A stretch of 64,000 nucleotides of DNA from Flaccisagitta enflata (GCA_965153355.1 OZ231126.1:44082001-44146000); one strand, 5' to 3'; shown: positions 1 through 14,609, numbered from the stretch's first letter. A program made the numbers and translations. The notes: generated by a model not told the origin, from the letters alone.

Positions 1-250
1 ATTTTTATTTTATCATTTTTAACGTTTTTAGCATCTTTTAATAGTTTTTAACATTTTTAACATTTCAACATTTTCTGACATTTTGTTTAACATTTTTAAC
101 CTTTTTAATATGCTACGTTTTAACGTCTTTTAACATTTTTAACATTTTTAACATTTTTAACATTTTTAACATTTCTTAACATTTTTTAACATTTCTTAAC
201 GTTTTTTAACATTTCTTAACCATTTCTTAATATTTCAACATTTCTTAACA
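1..250. repeat. AT-rich minisatellite, about 10 bp unit (AACATTTTTA-like)
   Basis: Degenerate tandem copies of AACATTTTTA / AACATTTCTT continue from the window edge to the start of the first CT microsatellite. The array probably extends to the left of the window. Confidence 0.85.
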
Positions 251-306
251 TTTTGTTTGTCATTTCCAGACGCACGCGACAGTTGCCCTCTTGGGCTTGT
301 TCTGTA

Positions 307-310
<4 letters not shown>

Positions 311-392
<82 letters not shown>
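311..392 (+). repeat. (CT)n microsatellite
   Basis: Pure CT dinucleotide run of about 82 bp. The open frames across it translate to Ser-Leu or Arg-Glu repeats and are not genes. Confidence 0.98.
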
Positions 393-396
<4 letters not shown>

Positions 397-851
397 CATG
401 GCCGAGTGACTGTATACAAGACCCTGATTTGGAGTTTTTGGACATTTCGGTCAGTATGAAGCCAAGCCATTGGGAAACCAATGCGCGCGCTTGCAGGTCA
501 CTTTTTTTCTTTTTCTTTTCTTTTTTCTTTCTTTTTGTGGGTCACGGTTTGTTGCAGTTCCGCATCATGCGCGTGAGTGTACCATACCAACCTCCTGTAT
601 GCTGTAGCCTCCAACCTCCTTTGTCCGGTAGCCCCCAACCATCCAACCTAGTCATTGACGCTAAGTACCATTATAGTTGCCCAGCGTATCGCGTCCGACC
701 CTTTTCCTGCCCCCCTTCGCCTGCCATACCCCTCCCCCTCGCCTCCATGTTCCTCCTCCTCTTCATTTTTCTGCCTCCACGCCTTCCTCACAATGATATC
801 TTTTTTTTTCTTTTACCAACAACCCCTTCACCCCACATCATGGCCTTTAGC

Positions 852-856
<5 letters not shown>
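393..856. other. Gene-free spacer
   Basis: Non-repetitive, pyrimidine-rich in its right half. No coding signal, splice pair or element end recognised. Confidence 0.5.

Positions 857-939
<83 letters not shown>
857..939 (+). repeat. (CT)n microsatellite
   Basis: Pure CT run. Confidence 0.98.
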
Positions 940-943
<4 letters not shown>

Positions 944-1066
944 CTTTTTTCTCTACTGCCTGCGCCACATTTCTGTACTGCGTTGGCTGCTGTTGTCGGA
1001 AATGCGGCGGATGGGCAACAGCAGCAAATATTTTGGGAAGGCCTCCAATTTGGAAAACCAGGCCAG

Positions 1067-1070
<4 letters not shown>

Positions 1071-1099
<29 letters not shown>
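1071..1099 (+). repeat. (AG)n microsatellite
   Basis: Short AG run, opposite in strand to the two CT runs flanking it, so the stretch 857-1099 could fold into a hairpin. Confidence 0.95.
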
Positions 1100-1101
<2 letters not shown>

Positions 1102-1250
1102 GCATGCATGTATATGAGGATGTGATGGACGGTAGGTGAGGGGGGGGGGGAAATGGAGACTTGATTCACGCGGTTGTTATTTTGAATTTGGAAATGAAAA
1201 AGTTAGGGTAGGAGGAAGCACTCTTTCTTTTCTATTTTTCGAAAAAGGAG

Positions 1251-1624
<374 letters not shown>

Positions 1625-3127
1625 AAAACACGATTCACGAGGAGATTGTTTGACAGTAACGATTTCGCGTCTCGCCAACTTTCGCTTTATTCACATTTTT
1701 TTTTCAAATCCTAAAATTTGGGTAGACTGGACGAAGGACCAACAGAAGGACCGACAAAATGGCTTCTTTTAAAACCATGATCAAGTTGTTAGAAGCTTTG
1801 ACTAGAATGCCTCGTTTGTCCTCTCAGTCTTAGGGCGTGTTTCTAGTGACGACGACAAACGCGATAGTTCCCGTTGAACCCGTTTTCAAGGTGAACACAT
1901 ACTCATGAATTTCAACCGTCCCACGAGGGAGTAAGCGACCGAGTGGCCCTTTCAAAACGCGATAGAATCAGGCCCTTACTTCATTTAGCACTCTCTCTCC
2001 AATACAATTGTGCTATTGTACTGGTAATTTTGTAACGCCTCTTGCATTAAAACACTGTGGGGATAAGATGGTGAGAAAGAGAACGATGAAATGTTTTCTA
2101 TGGTCCAGATAAGACAAATGGTAAAAGCCCACTATGAGTATGAGATGCGACCTGCGCATCCGAGTTGTAGGAAGCGAAGTCACGGAAGCTTCAAGCAAAA
2201 CCCATCGGCCACCGGCACAGAAAACGTGAACAACTTGACCAACAAGGGCAACCCATCAAGCTTTTCTTTATTACCTGAGGAGGCAAACGGGCAAAACATT
2301 TGTCTTTTTGTTTGTTTGTTTGATTGTCTGTTTTATTCATGCTCATCTGTTTTTCTATCCATATCTGTCAGGCCCAAAAACAGCTCATTTGTGACTTAAA
2401 CTGTAAGCTTAAGACCTAATCAGATCAATTAAGCCTCAAACCAGCCCTTTCATGCTTCAAATAAGCCCTCTCGGGCTCCCAAACTTGCCTAAAACTACGT
2501 AGCCCAGTAGCAATTTCAGACCTCAAATCAAATAAACCAGTAATCACAATCAACCAGCCTCAGAACCTGATAACACTTCAAAATCAGCCGGACAAGGAAC
2601 AGAACTCCTAGTCCTACCGTGTTCTATCAGCCCTCATTTGAGCTACTACCATGCTGCTTCTCTATCTGACACAAACGATCAGGCTTAACAAGGCATGGGT
2701 ATTGGTTGCTGACCGTCAGCCGCCTTTCAGTGAAAAGTTTAAACTTGCGATCTCGTGACTGAAATATCTTCATTGCAATGGAATGGGAACGACGACAATG
2801 ACTTTTAACTTCTACTGGCATAAAAAAAAAGATACTAAGCTGAGTATTGAGTACTTGTCGTTTTTAAGTCTCAGCTCAGCATCCTTGTTCAATTGTAAGA
2901 CCTACGAATGAAGTTCGTAATTTATCTCGAATGAAGTGCCAACTGGAGAGGAAAGTGGTTGAGGAAGAGATTTCCTTGAAGTTTGCCACTTACAACTTCA
3001 ATTCATCGCATAACAAATACACTACGGCTTAATAGATGAGGACCAACGCATGTGTTTAATCAAAGAAAAGTTGACTTGAAGATTCAATTTTTCTAAATGC
3101 GCAAATGAATACCCGGCCAAGAAAGAG
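1625..3127. other. Gene-free spacer with a degenerate family I-like stretch
   Basis: No coding signal. Between about 2395 and 2600 loosely spaced units of the type 'cctcaaa(c/t)cagcc' resemble decayed family I array monomers. The remainder shows nothing recognisable. Confidence 0.4.
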
Positions 3128-3335
3128 TCGTTTGCGGGTGGGCAGGGGCAGTATTAGCGCGAGCGGGGGCTATGATGTGGCTAGGCAGGGGCAGTAATGC
3201 TCAGCAATCATTATTCCGGCCTACAGGACATCGGCTCTTCGGGGCCGCTGCCCAAAAAATGGGAATTGTGACTAACGGACGAACTGGCCAACCGACCGAT
3301 GGATCGACAGACCGACGTACCGACTGCTCAAAATA
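3128..3335. mobile_element. Composite fragment: family II end, family I end, family II GTCC-type repeats
   Basis: GCGGGTGGGCAGGGGCAG (family II right end, reverse sense) is repeated in degenerate form, then GGACATCGG...GGGGCCGCTGCCC at about 3227-3255 (family I right end), then CCGACCGATGG-type repeats. Looks like decayed nested insertions. Confidence 0.55.
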
Positions 3336-4561
3336 GATAGTAAAGGAGACAAATCAAAATGCCGGAACGAAATGAAGTCTCACAAAGTTTGAGAAGACGG
3401 CACACCATGACAAACAACTCCTCTCTCCTCCTTTTCCTCTCATTTGCTCACGGTTCATCACCCTGTAAACTGTCGTGAGAGTAACGAGCTCACAAATTAC
3501 GTTAGACTTAGACTCATTGTATTTCTCTTTCTCTCTCTTTCTCGTTGGATTCTCTCTGCTATCAGTTCACTCAACTGGTCACAATCAAGTCCTAATCTAC
3601 AATCCATTGTCGTCAGAGGCCATTAGTCCACGAGACATTTTCCATTACCAAGGTTGTGGCTGGTTAGACCGCAATCTGCTTCCAACTCATCCCTCTCAAT
3701 TACTGATACTCTTCTTTCTACTTTATAGGGACTCCAATGGACCAATCAATCCACTTTATTTCTAGCATTGTTTTTTTAGATTTTGAAAAGAATTTCTTCC
3801 TCTTTTTCTTCTGTGTACGTGTTATCTCGTTACTCTGGCGTGGTGATTGGAGATATATGACTATGTCACTTCCTCACTGTTAAGTGTTAAGATATTAAGT
3901 TCAACGTTCGTCCTTTTGGGGCGCGAGATATTTTTTCTGCTATAATTTTTTTTTCTCTGGTGTAGAAGAAGGTTTAGATTCCGGCCTACTTTCAGAAGTG
4001 CGACTTCGTACTCGGTTTTTGAATGAATGCAGTTAAAAACGTTTGTAAATACTAGAACGAGAAATTGGATGGTTAAGAGAAAGAAAACGGTTAACAATTA
4101 AAGGAGAGACATATATATATATGTATAGTTTAAATGCGGTTGCGTGACAGAGCCGTAGTGCTTTAAATCTCGCTCTGATCGAACTTTGGACTCTCCGCTG
4201 TAAGATATATAATTCTTTGGATGTGAGGTGATTCACGGAAAAAAGACGTGGTTGGAATAATCATCGGACATTCCATCGTCCTTTTGTCACGGAAACTTTG
4301 AGCTTTTGCTTCCACGGAAAGTGGACGTTTACCTTTTCTTTGTCCGTGATATTTGTTCTTTGGTCAGTCCTCCCGTGATAAGGTCTGTTCGCAACTCGAT
4401 TTACCAGGTGTTTGGGCTTGAGTTTTAGTTGTGTTTGAGTGTGTTAGTGATTGTTTACTTGTTTGTCTGTGTGTATGTGGGAGGGGGGGTGCGCGAGCTG
4501 TTTGTCTCTTTCCTCCTCTGTCTCAGTTTCTCTCTTTCTTCTCTCGCGCTTCTCTCTCTCT

Positions 4562-4565
<4 letters not shown>
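3336..4565. other. Gene-free AT-rich spacer
   Basis: No convincing coding exon or element end seen. Contains a short (TA)n at about 4110 and a pyrimidine-rich run near 3520. Confidence 0.4.

Positions 4566-4658
<93 letters not shown>
4566..4658 (+). repeat. (CT)n microsatellite
   Basis: Pure CT run directly abutting the left end of a family I element. Confidence 0.98.
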
Positions 4659-4660
<2 letters not shown>

Positions 4661-5207
4661 TTTTGGGCAGCGGCCCCAAAGGGGTTGATGACCTATGCTT
4701 TCACACGTATGAGGGATTTTCTCCTCCTTCTATGTCCCCCCCTCAAATCACAGTCTCTAGGCCCAAATTCCAGTATCGAGACCCAAATCCCAGTCTTGAA
4801 GCCCAAATCCAAGCTTCAAGGCCCAAATCCAAGCCTCAAGGCCTAAATCCTGGCCTGGAGGCCCAGATTTCAGTCTTGAAGCCCAAATCTCATACTCAAT
4901 GTCAAAATCTCAGCCAAGAGGCCCAGATCCCGGCCTTGAGGCCCAAATCTCAGTCTCCAGGCTAGGATTTGGGCCTTGAGGCTAGGATTTGGGTCTTGAG
5001 GCTGGGATTTGGGCCTCAAGATTGGAATTTGGGCCTTGAGACTGGGATTTTAGGGGGGAGGGATGGAGGAGGAGGAGGAGGAGAAAATCCCACATACGTG
5101 TGAAAGCATAAGTCATCAACACCTTTGGGGCTGCTGCCCTGCTCCCCTCTCAACTTAACCACAACTTACTTAGGCAGGGCACGTGTACCGCTGACCATCT
5201 AACGCTT
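4659..5207. mobile_element. Family I foldback element, copy a
   Basis: Left end TTTTTGGGCAGCGGCCCC followed by GATGACCTATGCTTTCAC and TTTCTCCTCC. Right end is the inverse (GAGGAGGAGAAAA, GTGAAAGCATAAGTCATC, GGGGCTGCTGCCC), plus the outer segment GTACCGCTGACCATCTAACG. The interior is a tandem array of about 20 bp units (GCCCAAATCC + CTTGAG) that flips orientation near 4955. Related to foldback transposons in design. No transposase inside, so non-autonomous. Ser-Leu or 'EAQIQASRPKS' translations are repeat artefacts. Confidence 0.8.
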
Positions 5208-5365
5208 TTCTTTGAATTTGTTGTTCGCCGAAGCGCGCACAGACTAACATGCACATAAACGCTGTGTGCGCTTTTAGGCACAAATATACGAAGTTGGGTA
5301 TTTCCATTACTTGCAATCTCAGCTATTGGAGTTTGGCCGCTTGATGTGACGGTATTTCCGGTAGC

Positions 5366-5367
<2 letters not shown>

Positions 5368-5453
<86 letters not shown>

Positions 5454-5582
5454 CTGTTTGTCTGTCTGTCTGTCTATCTATCTGTTTGGCTGTCTGTCTT
5501 TCTGTCTGTCTCTCTCTCTGTCTCTCTCTCTGTCTCTCTCTCTGTCTCTGTCTCTGTCTCTGTCTCTCTCTGTCTCTCTCTG

Positions 5583-5667
<85 letters not shown>
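5368..5667 (+). repeat. Compound (CT)n/(TGTC)n microsatellite
   Basis: CT runs at both ends enclose a TGTC/TATC/TGTCTC-rich centre (about 5454-5590). Confidence 0.97.
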
Positions 5668-5669
<2 letters not shown>

Positions 5670-6726
5670 CTTCTAACCTAATTCTTTCGGCGGAACAAGT
5701 TCTTTGTGCTTTATTGCGATTCCAATACATTTCGTTGCATCGGCGGAGGGAAACAATAAAGCGAAAAGGGAAAGGAAGAAAGGAAAGGAGAGGAAAGGAA
5801 AGGAAATAAAGAAAAAAAAGGAGCAATGCCGCTACCGCCACAACATGACGCCGACTCGCCTCGCCTCGCTGTGAACTTGGTAACGCTCGGCAAACGCTGG
5901 TAACGCGCCGGCATTGGGGGTAGCGCGCGCCATTTTTGTCCTATTTCTTTGGTCAATGGACATTTCCCTTTGGTAGCGGTCAAGTATCGGATTCTTCTTT
6001 TTTTTTTTTTTTCTTTCTTTTTTTTTTCTTTTTCCTTTGGCTCCTTTTCTCTTCTTTTACTCCGTTTCCCTTTTTTTCTCTCTCTCTTTCTCTCTCACTG
6101 TTTTTCGCTCGGATTACATGTTTATTGTTTTGCTTTTTTTTCCTGTTTCTCTTTGTTTACCGCGTCCGATTTTTTCTTGTTCCGTTGGTCAGTGTGGGTG
6201 GATGGAAATTGTTAGTCGTTTGACCCGCTCTTGTTTTCAAGAAGATTCCCTTTTTAGGTTTGGCATATGGAATGGATTATTGGATACGCGGCGATGTAGC
6301 TATGAATAAAAAACCAAGTTCCGTCTCTATTTTTCTCGCGACACTTGTTCGTGAAATCGATTCCTTGACTTCGTGGCGTAGAGTTTGACTCTATAAAGTT
6401 TCCTATGGACATTGGAATGGACAATTGGACAATCGCGTGTTCGATGCGATGGTAGGGTTTCATAAGTGGATTGTCACATTGTTTTTAAGTCATTCTCTCA
6501 GATTTTTTTTTGGTCCTTTTAAAATCAAGGAAAGGAAGGATAAACAAGATGACATAATTTCAGACCTTAAAGACCTCGCTCCAACGGAAAAGATGTTTTT
6601 AACATTGATTCTCACTTCGAAGAAATTAAGTACTTCCAAAGGACCATAGCTTAGCTTAGACCTGTGTGACCTGTGTGACTTGTGCAGATGGATTCCCTAT
6701 TTGCTTCAATTAGCGCCCCGGGCGTT
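5668..6726. other. Gene-free spacer
   Basis: Purine-rich AAGGA-type stretch at 5760-5820, CpG-rich short patch to 5930, T-rich stretch 5995-6180. No coding support. Confidence 0.4.
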
Positions 6727-7076
6727 ATTAACTGAACCATTCACTTGATTTGAGGCCTGAGAAGTGAGGAGGCGAAGTGAGAAGACTTGAAAGGACTAAT
6801 TTGGGGCCTGAGAGGACTGAGTCCCAAGATGGCTGTTTTGAGGTCTGAGAGAGTTGATTTTGGTCTGCGAGGGCTGATTTTAAGTCTAGGAGGGCTAATT
6901 TGAGGCCTGAGAAAGCTGACTTCAGGGCTGAAGGGGCTGACTTGAGGTCTGAGCTGAGAGGACTTATTTGAGGCCTAGAGTGGCGGGGGCACGAGACGGA
7001 AAACGGAAGACGGAGAAACAAGAATTACCCTATGTGGAATCAAAGGGGATCGGCCTCTCTGGGGCAACTGCCCAAA
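6727..7076. mobile_element. Family I-related element, copy with TGAGGCCTGAGA units
   Basis: Tandem units of about 20 bp (GATTTGAGGCCTGAGAGGG-like) run from 6750 to 6975, followed by a degenerate right end (GGGATCGGCC...GGGGCAACTGCCC). The left end is degenerate or lost. Confidence 0.65.
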
Positions 7077-7375
7077 AGAGGCCGCACCTCTTCCCCCGCT
7101 AATTAGAGGAGTGCTTGATAAAGCAAATACAGTAAGCGAATAACGTCAAGAAATAGAGAAACACAGACGATCTAAAGATGAAAGAGCGAAAGATGGTGAC
7201 TAAAGGATTGTCGATGGAAAACAGCCAACTAAAAGGGAAAAGACGGACAGAAGCGCAGATAAAAGGAGCTCACGTACCAACTGTGATAAGCAATGGAAAC
7301 CGCGGCATGACCAAAGCCTAAACAAGGGACAATGTCCGATAAGAAAAAGAAAGATTCTTTTGTAGGCAGCATCTC

Positions 7376-7380
<5 letters not shown>

Positions 7381-7424
<44 letters not shown>

Positions 7425-7431
7425 CAGAGAG
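7381..7431 (+). repeat. (GA)n microsatellite
   Basis: Pure GA to about 7416, then GACAGA. Confidence 0.95.
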
Positions 7432-7940
7432 GCATAGGCACAGCCAAAGGCAGTGGTGGTCAAATCGACAGACATATGGCCGACGTATGAAAAGACAGAT
7501 ACACGGACAGAATTAGAATGAGAAAAACAGAGAGACGGACAGTTACACAGTCCTACAAACAAGTAAGGGAACACGATTAATCAAGCAAGCAGACGGAGAC
7601 GAGCAGGGATACAGACAATTAAAAAAGAAATAGAGAAAAAAGGACAGATAGAGAAAAACAAATTTACATAAAAACCAATCAGAGTTTCAGAGGGAAACCT
7701 GTCCGTCTGCATTTCAACTGACCACCACATTCCTCGAAAGGAGAGCAGCCACCGACACAATTAGGTGGATAAAGAGGAAAGAAAAGGATAGAATGGAACT
7801 CACAGCCGCGCAGCGCTGACACACATACAAAATAAAAGGTTCACTGACCACTGCCGAGACAGATAGAGGATAGAGGATTCTGACAGGGCAGTGTAAGGAG
7901 GAAAGAGAGAGAAAAAAAAAGATGTGGAAAAAACGGAGGT

Positions 7941-8053
<113 letters not shown>

Positions 8054-8281
8054 GCGAAGATACCATTATATAGGCCATTCCAGAAACGCGGAAGTCGGAC
8101 ACGTGCCGTCTCTTCGTTTCACGTTTTCGAGTGACGAGTTTCCCGCCTTTTTTCACCGTCTTTTCTCGGCTTGGCCTTGGTTCACTTCCGTTACGCGATT
8201 TGGCTCCACGAAACTGAATCGGCGCCAGTTCTCGAAGGGTGAAGCAGGTTGGGGTTTGTGCAATTGACATTTTACAAGAGA

Positions 8282-8284
<3 letters not shown>

Positions 8285-8321
<37 letters not shown>
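8285..8321 (+). repeat. (GA)n microsatellite
   Basis: Pure GA run. Confidence 0.95.
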
Positions 8322-8325
<4 letters not shown>

Positions 8326-8441
8326 GTGCGCCGTGGCCCCTTCGCTTTGGTCAAATCTCATCGAGACCGAGTAACGGCCAACCAACGGAATTTCCCGTGA
8401 CGTTGATGGGCTGCTATGGACTAACCCCGGATCTATCTCAA

Positions 8442-8555
<114 letters not shown>

Positions 8556-8853
8556 CCTCTTGGCCAGTCTAATTCTAAACTCTCTCTCCGCGCTCGAATC
8601 TCCGTGAGACAGAGAGAGAGACGAAGAAAAAGAGAGAGAAAGCATTAGCAGCAGAAAGTGACCAGCAGCCTCAGAGGCTGCGTCAGGGCCTCTGTAGCCG
8701 CAGCCGGCGCTTCAGCATTCCAAAGATGGATGTCAGCAGCGCACTAAGGGTATTTCGAGAGAGAATGAAAGCCAGAAAGAGATGCACATGGGAACGGTGA
8801 GTGTGCGTGTGCGCTTGTGCGTGTATCTTCATGTCTTTGTGCGTGCGGAACGA

Positions 8854-8856
<3 letters not shown>

Positions 8857-8938
<82 letters not shown>

Positions 8939-8945
8939 TCTCTCT
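8857..8945 (+). repeat. (CT)n microsatellite
   Basis: CT run with one CCC interruption near its right end. Confidence 0.97.
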
Positions 8946-9470
8946 GTCGTGCCTCCGTGAATACAGAAAGCAAAAAAAAGAGGTGGTCAGTCAGCGGAAA
9001 TCGTAGGTGGACAAAAAGGAGTGGGAGTGAAAAGGGGAGGAGTAAAGATGAGTAGGAGAGAGATGAGAGGAGTGAAAATTTTAGAGGTTCAGGAGGGAGA
9101 GAGAGGGAAGTGCTAGGAAATGTAGGATTGTAGGAGTCTAGGAAAGGAAGGGTAAGGGAGGTGAAAATGTAAGAGGTAGAAAACTGAAGAAGGTAAGGAG
9201 GGAGTGGAGGTCTGGAGGAGTAGATTTACGTGTTTGAAGAGTACGTACAAAAGGGGGAGAGAGCGATCAAAAGAGGAGTGAGCGTAAGGAGATTTGGGAG
9301 GGATGGAAGGGGAAGTGTAAAGAAATGCGCAGAAGGGTAAAGGAGGTGAGGACGGTGGAGGGGTGAAGCGAGAAGAAAGCAAGGAGGGAGTGATCAGTGG
9401 AGGACTAAGTGAGGATGGCAGTAGTGAAATACGTAGTGGAGAAGAGGAAGAGTGTATAAGTGGTGCACTG
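8946..9470. other. Purine-rich gene-free spacer
   Basis: Degenerate AGGAGTGNAGG-type purine-rich sequence over about 450 bp; a strongly polarised strand but no clear period. Confidence 0.5.
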
Positions 9471-9980
9471 AAAATAGTCGCAAAAGCGTTAGATGGTCAG
9501 CGGTACCCGTGCCCTGCTTAAATAGGTTGTAGTTGAAGTTGAGGGGGGAGCAGGGCAGCGGCCCCGAAGGGGTCGATGACCTATGCTTTCACCCATATGG
9601 GGGATTTTCTCCTCCTCCTCCTCCTCCTCCTCCTCCTTCTCCTCCGCACCTCCCCTCCCCCCAGCCTCCAGGCACATTTCTCAGCCTGGAGGCCCATATC
9701 CCAGCCTCGAGGCCCAAATTTCAGTCTCGAGGCCCAAATCCCTAGAGAGTGGAATCTGGGCCTTGGGATTGGAATTTGGGCCTTGAGGGTGGGATTTGGG
9801 CCTTGAGACTGGAATTTGGGCCTCGAGGCTGGGATATGGGCCTCCAGGCTGAGAAATGGGCCTGGAGGCTAGGGGGAGGGGGGGTACGGAGAAGAAGAAG
9901 GAGGAGAAGGAGGAGGAGAAAATTCCCCATATGTGTGAAAGCATAGGTCATCGACCCCTTCGGGGCCGCTGCCCAAAAAG
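9471..9980. mobile_element. Family I foldback element, copy b (most complete)
   Basis: Outer left end AATAGTCGCAAAAGCGTTAG then ATGGTCAGCGGTACCCG, inner left end GGGCAGCGGCCCCGAAGGGG, CTATGCTTTCAC, (CTC)n. Array units (GCCTCGAGGCCCAAATC) flip orientation near 9750. Inner right end mirrors the left, ending CCGCTGCCCAAAAAG. Arms are near-complementary over more than 200 bp, so single strands could fold completely. No coding capacity. Confidence 0.85.
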
Positions 9981-10107
9981 GGAATAAATAAATGAGAGGG
10001 AGAAGAGTGAACACGGGGAGGAGTGAAGATTGCGAAGAGTGGTGTAGTGAAGAAGTGGAGGAAAGATTAGGAAGGTCGGAGGAAAAATGTTGCAGATTTA
10101 CATCTCT

Positions 10108-10265
10108 TAGTCGCGGACACCCGACTCTACACCTTGCTTTGTCGGTCGGTAGGTCGGTCAGCCGGTCAGTCCGTCTGTAACATTTTTGAATTTCAAACGG
10201 TTTTCGCATTACTGCTCCCGCCCAACCGTCCGCGACTGGATTGCCGTGTGTCCGGCCCTGTTTCG
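10108..10265 (+). mobile_element. Family II element, subfamily a
   Basis: TTAGTCGCGGACACCCGACT hairpin head, CTACACC, GTCGGTCG repeats, and right end CCAACCGTCCGCGACT. Short, non-coding. Confidence 0.75.
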
Positions 10266-10667
10266 GCGTTTATACAGTGAAGATGCATCGATTAACGCAA
10301 CAATGACAGGTCGCTCTTCCCTACAACAATGAGCAACAAATCGAAATAACAGACTGACAGAGGCTTTGTTGATGTTTGGTAATGGTAACGTTTCTAAAAA
10401 ATAAAAGTAAAATAGAAAACTTATCTAAAGAAGAAGAAGAAAACACAGAGAAAAAAACGATAAGCAAATTGGTCAAAAAGAAGACAGGAAGGAAACGATG
10501 GTGAGAATGAGGAGGAAAAGGAGGAAAAGGAGGAAAAGGAGGCGAAGGAGGCAAAAGAGGCAAAAGAGGTAAAGGGGCGGAGGTCAAGCAAGCTGCGACT
10601 TGCAGCAGGCTTGGGAGTAAAGTACTTTGAGTCCAAAAGCGCGGAAGGAAACAAGAACTCAACCTCA

Positions 10668-12169
<1,502 letters not shown>

Positions 12170-12510
12170 AAAGAACGTTAGGCCCTCGGCCAACGGCGCT
12201 TCTCTCTCTCTGTCTCTCTTTCGCGCGCGCGCCTCTTTCGCTCTTGTTTTCTCTATATCCCTCTCTCCGTCTCTCTATGTAAAAAAAAAAGAAGCGGCGA
12301 CGCGGCGCCACGCGGCGGCAGCAACTTTCCCAGCGGCGGCGGCGGCGTCAGCAGCGGCGGCGCTCTCTCGATTCAAGTCTCTCACCACCTGACCGCGCGT
12401 GGTGACGAACGCCTACGCTTCAAGACTCGGAAGAGCAACGCCATTGGTCCAAACTCGCGCCTCGTCGCGGAATGTCCAAGTCACTGTATTATAAAGTCGT
12501 ACATTTCGAA
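12170..12510. promoter_or_regulatory. CpG/GC-rich block with CCAAT-like and TATA-like sites (candidate promoter)
   Basis: A GC- and CpG-rich island (GCGGCG repeats, 12295-12365) in AT-rich surroundings. It contains ATTGG, an inverted CCAAT box, near 12443, and about 40 bp later TATTATAAAG near 12486. Spacing and order resemble a metazoan promoter firing rightward, which would fit a distal first exon of the BTB gene 12 kb downstream. No transcript evidence can be seen, and the GCG-rich part could be only a degenerate repeat. Confidence 0.2.
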
Positions 12511-12859
12511 GGGAGAAGAGGAGGAGGAGGAAGAGAGGGTGGCGGTGGTAGTGAAGGAAGAAATAGAGGAAGAGGCGGAGGAGGCGGAAGAAGAGGCGCG
12601 GGAGGAGGAGGAGGAGGAGGAGGGAAAAAAAGGGGAATGGTTCAGAGGTTTTGTCGTTCGTTTTTTTCTTCCTGCTTTTTTTTTGTCCTTCTTTTTTTCC
12701 TCTGTTTTTTACAAAGAAGGAGGATGGACATTGGACAAGAAGACGTCACAAAGTCGTTTTCGTCGTTGTGGTCGTTCATGTCAATGTCGTTGAGAATGTG
12801 TCACACATCCACATAATCGCCACAAAGTCGAACAAGGACTGCTCTAAAGGGGAAAGAAA

Positions 12860-12864
<5 letters not shown>

Positions 12865-12907
<43 letters not shown>
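12865..12907 (+). repeat. (GA)n microsatellite
   Basis: Pure GA run preceded by a purine-rich (GGA/GAA) block at 12510-12630. Confidence 0.95.
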
Positions 12908-12909
<2 letters not shown>

Positions 12910-13337
12910 CTTGGACATTCGGGTTTTTTTTTTCTTCTCCTTTACTTCCGCTCTTTTGTGAACGGAGAATGACACGGTGGATGAAAGAAGAAAAAAATAT
13001 GAGAAAAAAACTCACAAACAAGATATAGCTGCCTCCACTTTTTTTTTTCGGCCATGAACTTTGGTTTACCGCCTTTTTCCGTGTGTTTTTTTTCCTTCGG
13101 TCTTGTCGAAACTTGTTTCCTGGACTCGTTTTCCCTCATATGTATAAAAGTCTTTTGAACATGTCTTCGTGGCTTTGTTTTTAGACTTTGTCTGTGGATT
13201 GACTCGACGGTCCGTCGGGCTGTTAAGCTAAAAACTTGCCTTTGATTTTTCTGGTTAGTGGGCAGTGGTCGGCAAGTCCGCTTTGTGCTTTTGTGGGCAG
13301 CGGTTTGTTCGTTTTTGAAAAAAAGGGGGCTAAATGT

Positions 13338-13460
13338 AACAAGGCCAAGTAGGCCAATAAGGTGCGACGTGTTGATCGTCGAACGAATGCGTTACAGACC
13401 GACAGACCAACCGACCAACGGACACAGCCAGTTATAGAGGTGCTTTGTCGCACCTAAAAA
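13338..13460 (-). mobile_element. Family II element, subfamily b
   Basis: Read on the minus strand: TTTTTTAGGTGCGACAAAGCA, CCTCTATAACTGGCTGTGTC, GTTGGTCGG, GTAACGCATTCGTTCGACGA, CGTCGCACCTTATTGGCC. Matches the copies at 48497 and 50790. Confidence 0.85.
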
Positions 13461-13484
13461 ACTAAAAAATAACTTTTTGATGGT

Positions 13485-13695
13485 TCTTAGTCGCATGCAC
13501 TTGACTCTATCACCCGCTATGTCTGTCAGTCTGTCGGTCCGTTGATCCGTCAGCTGGCCCATCGATCAATCTGTAACACTTTGCTTTTTCGGCGTTAACG
13601 GGTAGTTTTTGCAATACTGCTCTTGCTCAAATACTTGGATGGCCTTTTTGATCACTGCCACTGCCCACCCGCGGGCGACTTAGGAGCCGTTGGCT
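13485..13695 (+). mobile_element. Family II element, subfamily a
   Basis: Head TCTTAGTCGCATGCACTTG, then ACTCTATCACCCGCTATGTC, GTCAGTCTGTCGGTCCG, and right end CACTGCCCACCCGCGGGCGA. The hairpin stem is partly decayed. Confidence 0.7.
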
Positions 13696-14554
13696 ATGTG
13701 ACCAGTTATCTGACGCGTGTTGTAGGACAAGGGGAATAATGCTAAATCCTTTTAAAAAGAGTTCCAAGCAGGAGACAACAAACAGGAAAGAAACCGGCAA
13801 GATTTCTGAATTCTGAATAGGCTTTCGCGACAGAAATCCGAAATGCCGTGCTGAAAAAAACAAACACTTATATTAACTTGGTTAGTGTTCAAGACAGAGT
13901 TACACCCAAATTTATTGCACTCCCTCTTACGTAGTATATACTTGTCTTCAAAAATGATATCCGATCTACCGGGACCGGGACCGACCTCTTCAGGAGAAGG
14001 CTTTTCAATTTCTTTTTTATTATTCGAAAAGATAAAAACCCTAATCAAATTAGGCCACGAAGTATGGCTGTGATGGATATGCTTGTACGAGTTAGTTTTA
14101 AAGTGGCCTCGTTATTTACTGCCTCCATTACGTCCAATCTGGTGAAACGGAAAGGACATGAAATATCGTGTCACTTTGGGTACAAATTCCTTTTTCTCAT
14201 TTCGTCTATTTATTTTCTCAAAGTGAAGGGAAATCGAATGTTGCTCAGTTGTATCGTGACCCAACCAGAGACCAAGTAACCACCTAACCAATCTAAAACA
14301 CCATCACCGTGGCCCAAAACTAGTTGGTCACTCAATCAGGCTTTAAACTAGCGACAGATAAGTAACCCCGGTTAGACTGTGACGTCACGGACGGGTAACT
14401 GGGGGGGGAGCACAACCCTTCTCCACCCAATTATTCACGCTCAGACCTACATTGCACAAAATCACAACTAGGGCATCTCAAAATCAGATGCCAACAGAAA
14501 GCCAACAGAAAGACTTACTAACAGACCTAAAAAGTGCGACTAAAATTAGTTATT

Positions 14555-14605
14555 CCCTACCAATAAAGGCGGCTAATCGCCGTAGGAAAAAAGCCGTAAA
14601 TGCTG
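14555..14605 (+). repeat. Interspersed 50 bp repeat shared with 29374-29426
   Basis: CCAATAAAGGCG, then CGCCGTAGGAAAAAAG, CGTAA and TGCT occur in the same order at both places with few changes. It contains a small inverted repeat (GGCG...CGCC). Confidence 0.65.
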
Positions 14606-14609
14606 GGAG

